Assembly (NCBI GenBank): GCA_020852815.1 | Contig: JADZAN010000019.1 | Coordinates: 1 to 64,000 of the forward strand | Direction of reading: 5' to 3' | DNA length: 64,000 nt | DNA from: Gemmatimonadaceae bacterium | GTDB lineage: Bacteria; Gemmatimonadota; Gemmatimonadetes; Gemmatimonadales; Gemmatimonadaceae | Part shown: positions 62,887 through 64,000 of the stretch, one piece after another | How positions within the stretch are numbered: the first letter of the stretch is position 1 | How the letters are laid out: every line of letters begins with the position of its first letter | Translations under genes and position numbers: made by a program | The notes under the pieces: generated by a model | Told to the model about the DNA's origin: nothing | Seen by the model: only the letters and a program-made list of their open reading frames with translations | The model's database searches: none

Positions 62887-63109
62887 AGGATCTCCCTCTC
62901 GTCTATCCGGTTCGCGGCGCGAGCGCCGACTGGTTCAGGGCGTGAACGCCGACTGGTACACGGCGCCCGGTGATGCGCGGCGCCCGAGCGTCGGCGCCGG
63001 ACGCGCAAGCGGCGCCCCCTCTCCCGGGCAGGTCCCGTCGAGGCGCGCCGCTCTCAACTTATGCCGCCGCGCGCTGCCGCTGTAGCAGCGCGCGCCCCAT
63101 CGATCCCGT
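62887..63109. other. Intergenic region upstream of E2
   Basis: A roughly 24-base sequence containing GCCGACTGGT occurs twice imperfectly at about 62918-62960. A perfect 9-base hairpin, GCGCGCTGC / GCAGCGCGC with a 7-base loop, lies at 63069-63093 and may end the upstream transcript. The E2 promoter was not identified. Confidence 0.5.
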
Positions 63110-63433
63110 CTACTTCCGCTCCTTCTGGGTCAACCGGCGAAGTACCAGCGTGGGCAACGAGACCGCGCCGAGCACGCCGCCCACGCCGACGTACAGGAGC
63201 CAGTTGCAGATCGGGAGCCCCTCACACGACGGCGCCTTGGTGAAGAACGCCACGATGCGCCCGATGAGGACCGCCACCATCCCGCCGCTGAAGAAGCCGA
63301 CGATGAAGGTGAAGCACCCCAAGCCGAACTTGCGCCCGAAGGCGATCGCGTCCTCGTTCTCCGCCGCGGTCGGGGCCCGCTCCTTCCCGGACGACCACCC
63401 TCCATCATCGGCACCCCCGTTCCCCGTCCGCAC
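63110..63433 (-). CDS. Small two-helix membrane protein of unknown function
   Basis: The 107-residue protein has a polar N-terminus and two membrane helices (GCFTFIVGFFSGGMVAVLIG and LLYVGVGGVLGAVSLPTLVL). Two Cys in the connecting loop (SCEGLPICNW) may form a disulfide. GTG 63433 directly follows the stop of the previous gene. No family is recognised. Confidence 0.7.
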   Translation of the reverse strand: MRTGNGGADDGGWSSGKERAPTAAENEDAIAFGRKFGLGCFTFIVGFFSGGMVAVLIGRIVAFFTKAPSCEGLPICNWLLYVGVGGVLGAVSLPTLVLRRLTQKERK

Positions 63434-63745
63434 CTAGAACGCCGCCTGCAGCGAGTAGCGCGGATCGTCCTGGCCCTTCAGCTGCACGAAGAACTTCTTC
63501 ACGTTGCGATCCAGCCGACTCTCGCCCATCTGGTCAGTGTGGACCTCGACGAAGGTGTAGTGCCCTCCCTCGGGTTTGGCGCTCAGCTTGAGGCGGGCCG
63601 GCACCTCGGGGGTCCCGACCGCGCCCTGAAAGAGGCGGCTGCGCGCCGTCGACGACAGCGTCTTGAGCCCTAACGAGGAAAAGAAGACATCGGCCGAGTC
63701 CATCACCTCGGCCGGCGTGAGGTGCGTGCGAAAGAAGTGGCGCAT
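63434..63745 (-). CDS. Small unknown protein
   Basis: The 103-residue protein (MRHFFRTHLTPAEVMDSADV) seems soluble, with alternating helix and strand (GGHYTFVEVHTDQMGES). Its Leu-Gly at the SerSerLeuGly site is encoded with the CGTTAGG word. It lies 4 bases after the cut-off gene and abuts the membrane-protein gene. Function is unknown. Confidence 0.7.
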   Translation of the reverse strand: MRHFFRTHLTPAEVMDSADVFFSSLGLKTLSSTARSRLFQGAVGTPEVPARLKLSAKPEGGHYTFVEVHTDQMGESRLDRNVKKFFVQLKGQDDPRYSLQAAF

Positions 63746-63749
63746 GTGG

Positions 63750-64000
63750 CTATCGTTTGCAGTTCTGCCCGGGCGGGGCCTCCGCCATGATTTCCTGCAT
63801 CCAGTCGTTGGCCCGCTGCAGACGCTGGGTGGAGTCGCGGCGGAACTGGAAGCCGATGGCCCAGGTTCCGGCGTTGACGAACATCAGCTTGCTGTAGTAC
63901 GTCCCCAGTTCCTTCCCGGGGGTGAGGCCGTTGTCGGTGCTCTTGCGGTCCTCGTTGGTGGCGAAGAGGCGTCCCTCGCCCCCCTCGATCGGTTCGCCGG
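63750..64000 (-). CDS. C-terminal end of an unknown protein (cut by right edge)
   Basis: The frame is open from the right edge to TAG at 63750 and encodes 82 residues (FATNEDRKSTDNGLTPGKEL, WAIGFQFRRDSTQRLQRAND, ending GQNCKR). The start lies outside the window. It is placed as the first gene of the small run leading to the 103- and 107-residue proteins. Function is unknown. Confidence 0.65.
   Translation of the reverse strand, partial: GEPIEGGEGRLFATNEDRKSTDNGLTPGKELGTYYSKLMFVNAGTWAIGFQFRRDSTQRLQRANDWMQEIMAEAPPGQNCKR

Overview
This window is high-GC DNA from a diderm (Gram-negative-type) bacterium. It carries outer-membrane machinery (Tol-Pal, LptD, BamD), lipoproteins with clear lipoboxes, and zinc-ribbon versions of S4, L28 and L36. 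Gene content and style, with many GTG starts, long TPR proteins and LptD/TolA/CpoB-type proteins rich in Arg-Ala-Asp-Ser, fit Gemmatimonadota best. That placement is inference and was not tested by a search. Every protein gene I can support is on the minus strand. The only plus-strand gene is a tRNA-Leu(CAG) near 53.3 kb. All descriptions below therefore run right to left in transcription order.

Right end (64.0-53.5 kb): two small unknown proteins and a cut-off gene; a 2-oxoacid dehydrogenase E2 subunit (TTG start); an 88-residue unknown protein and a PHP phosphoesterase coupled by overlapping codons; an unusual short-chain dehydrogenase; thioredoxin reductase; a metallo-beta-lactamase-fold hydrolase; a small membrane protein; a lipoprotein; an aspartase/fumarase-family lyase; and an Rrf2-type Fe-S regulator with an unknown partner.

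53.4-46.1 kb: tRNA-Leu, smpB, an N-acetylmuramoyl-L-alanine amidase, pyrD and pyrF. These are followed by the alpha ribosomal operon rpmJ-rpsM-rpsK-rpsD-rpoA-rplQ with rpmB appended. A good promoter lies before rpmJ and a perfect hairpin terminator after rpmB.

46.1-35.0 kb: a surface-polysaccharide sugar cluster (GDP-mannose dehydratase-like, then carB, then WbpD/B/E/A-like enzymes for a diacetamido-uronic acid sugar, then UDP-glucose dehydrogenase and UDP-xylose synthase). carB is joined to the acetyltransferase gene by a single base.

35.0-21.4 kb: housekeeping genes bamD, nadD, secA, radC, the (p)ppGpp synthetase/hydrolase, uvrB, tsaE-tsaB-rimI, ssb and a LysM protein.

21.1-1 kb: a sugar epimerase overlapping tolQ, then tolQ-tolR-tolA-tolB-pal-cpoB, tatC and lptD. 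The histidine-degradation genes hutH-hutU-(radical SAM)-hutI follow, and then a very large TPR protein with an acidic low-complexity middle that runs off the left edge.

Two window-wide signals stand out. One is a short word, CCTAACG/CGTTAGG, with 26 copies by hand count; nearly every TTA leucine codon I noticed lies inside it. The other is a family of dispersed palindromic repeats (core CCCCAGC-GAAR-GCTGGGG with GACGAGAAG arms). It sits in several intergenic gaps, including between rpsD and rpoA, and an arm-only copy is embedded in the coding sequence of the WbpD-like acetyltransferase.
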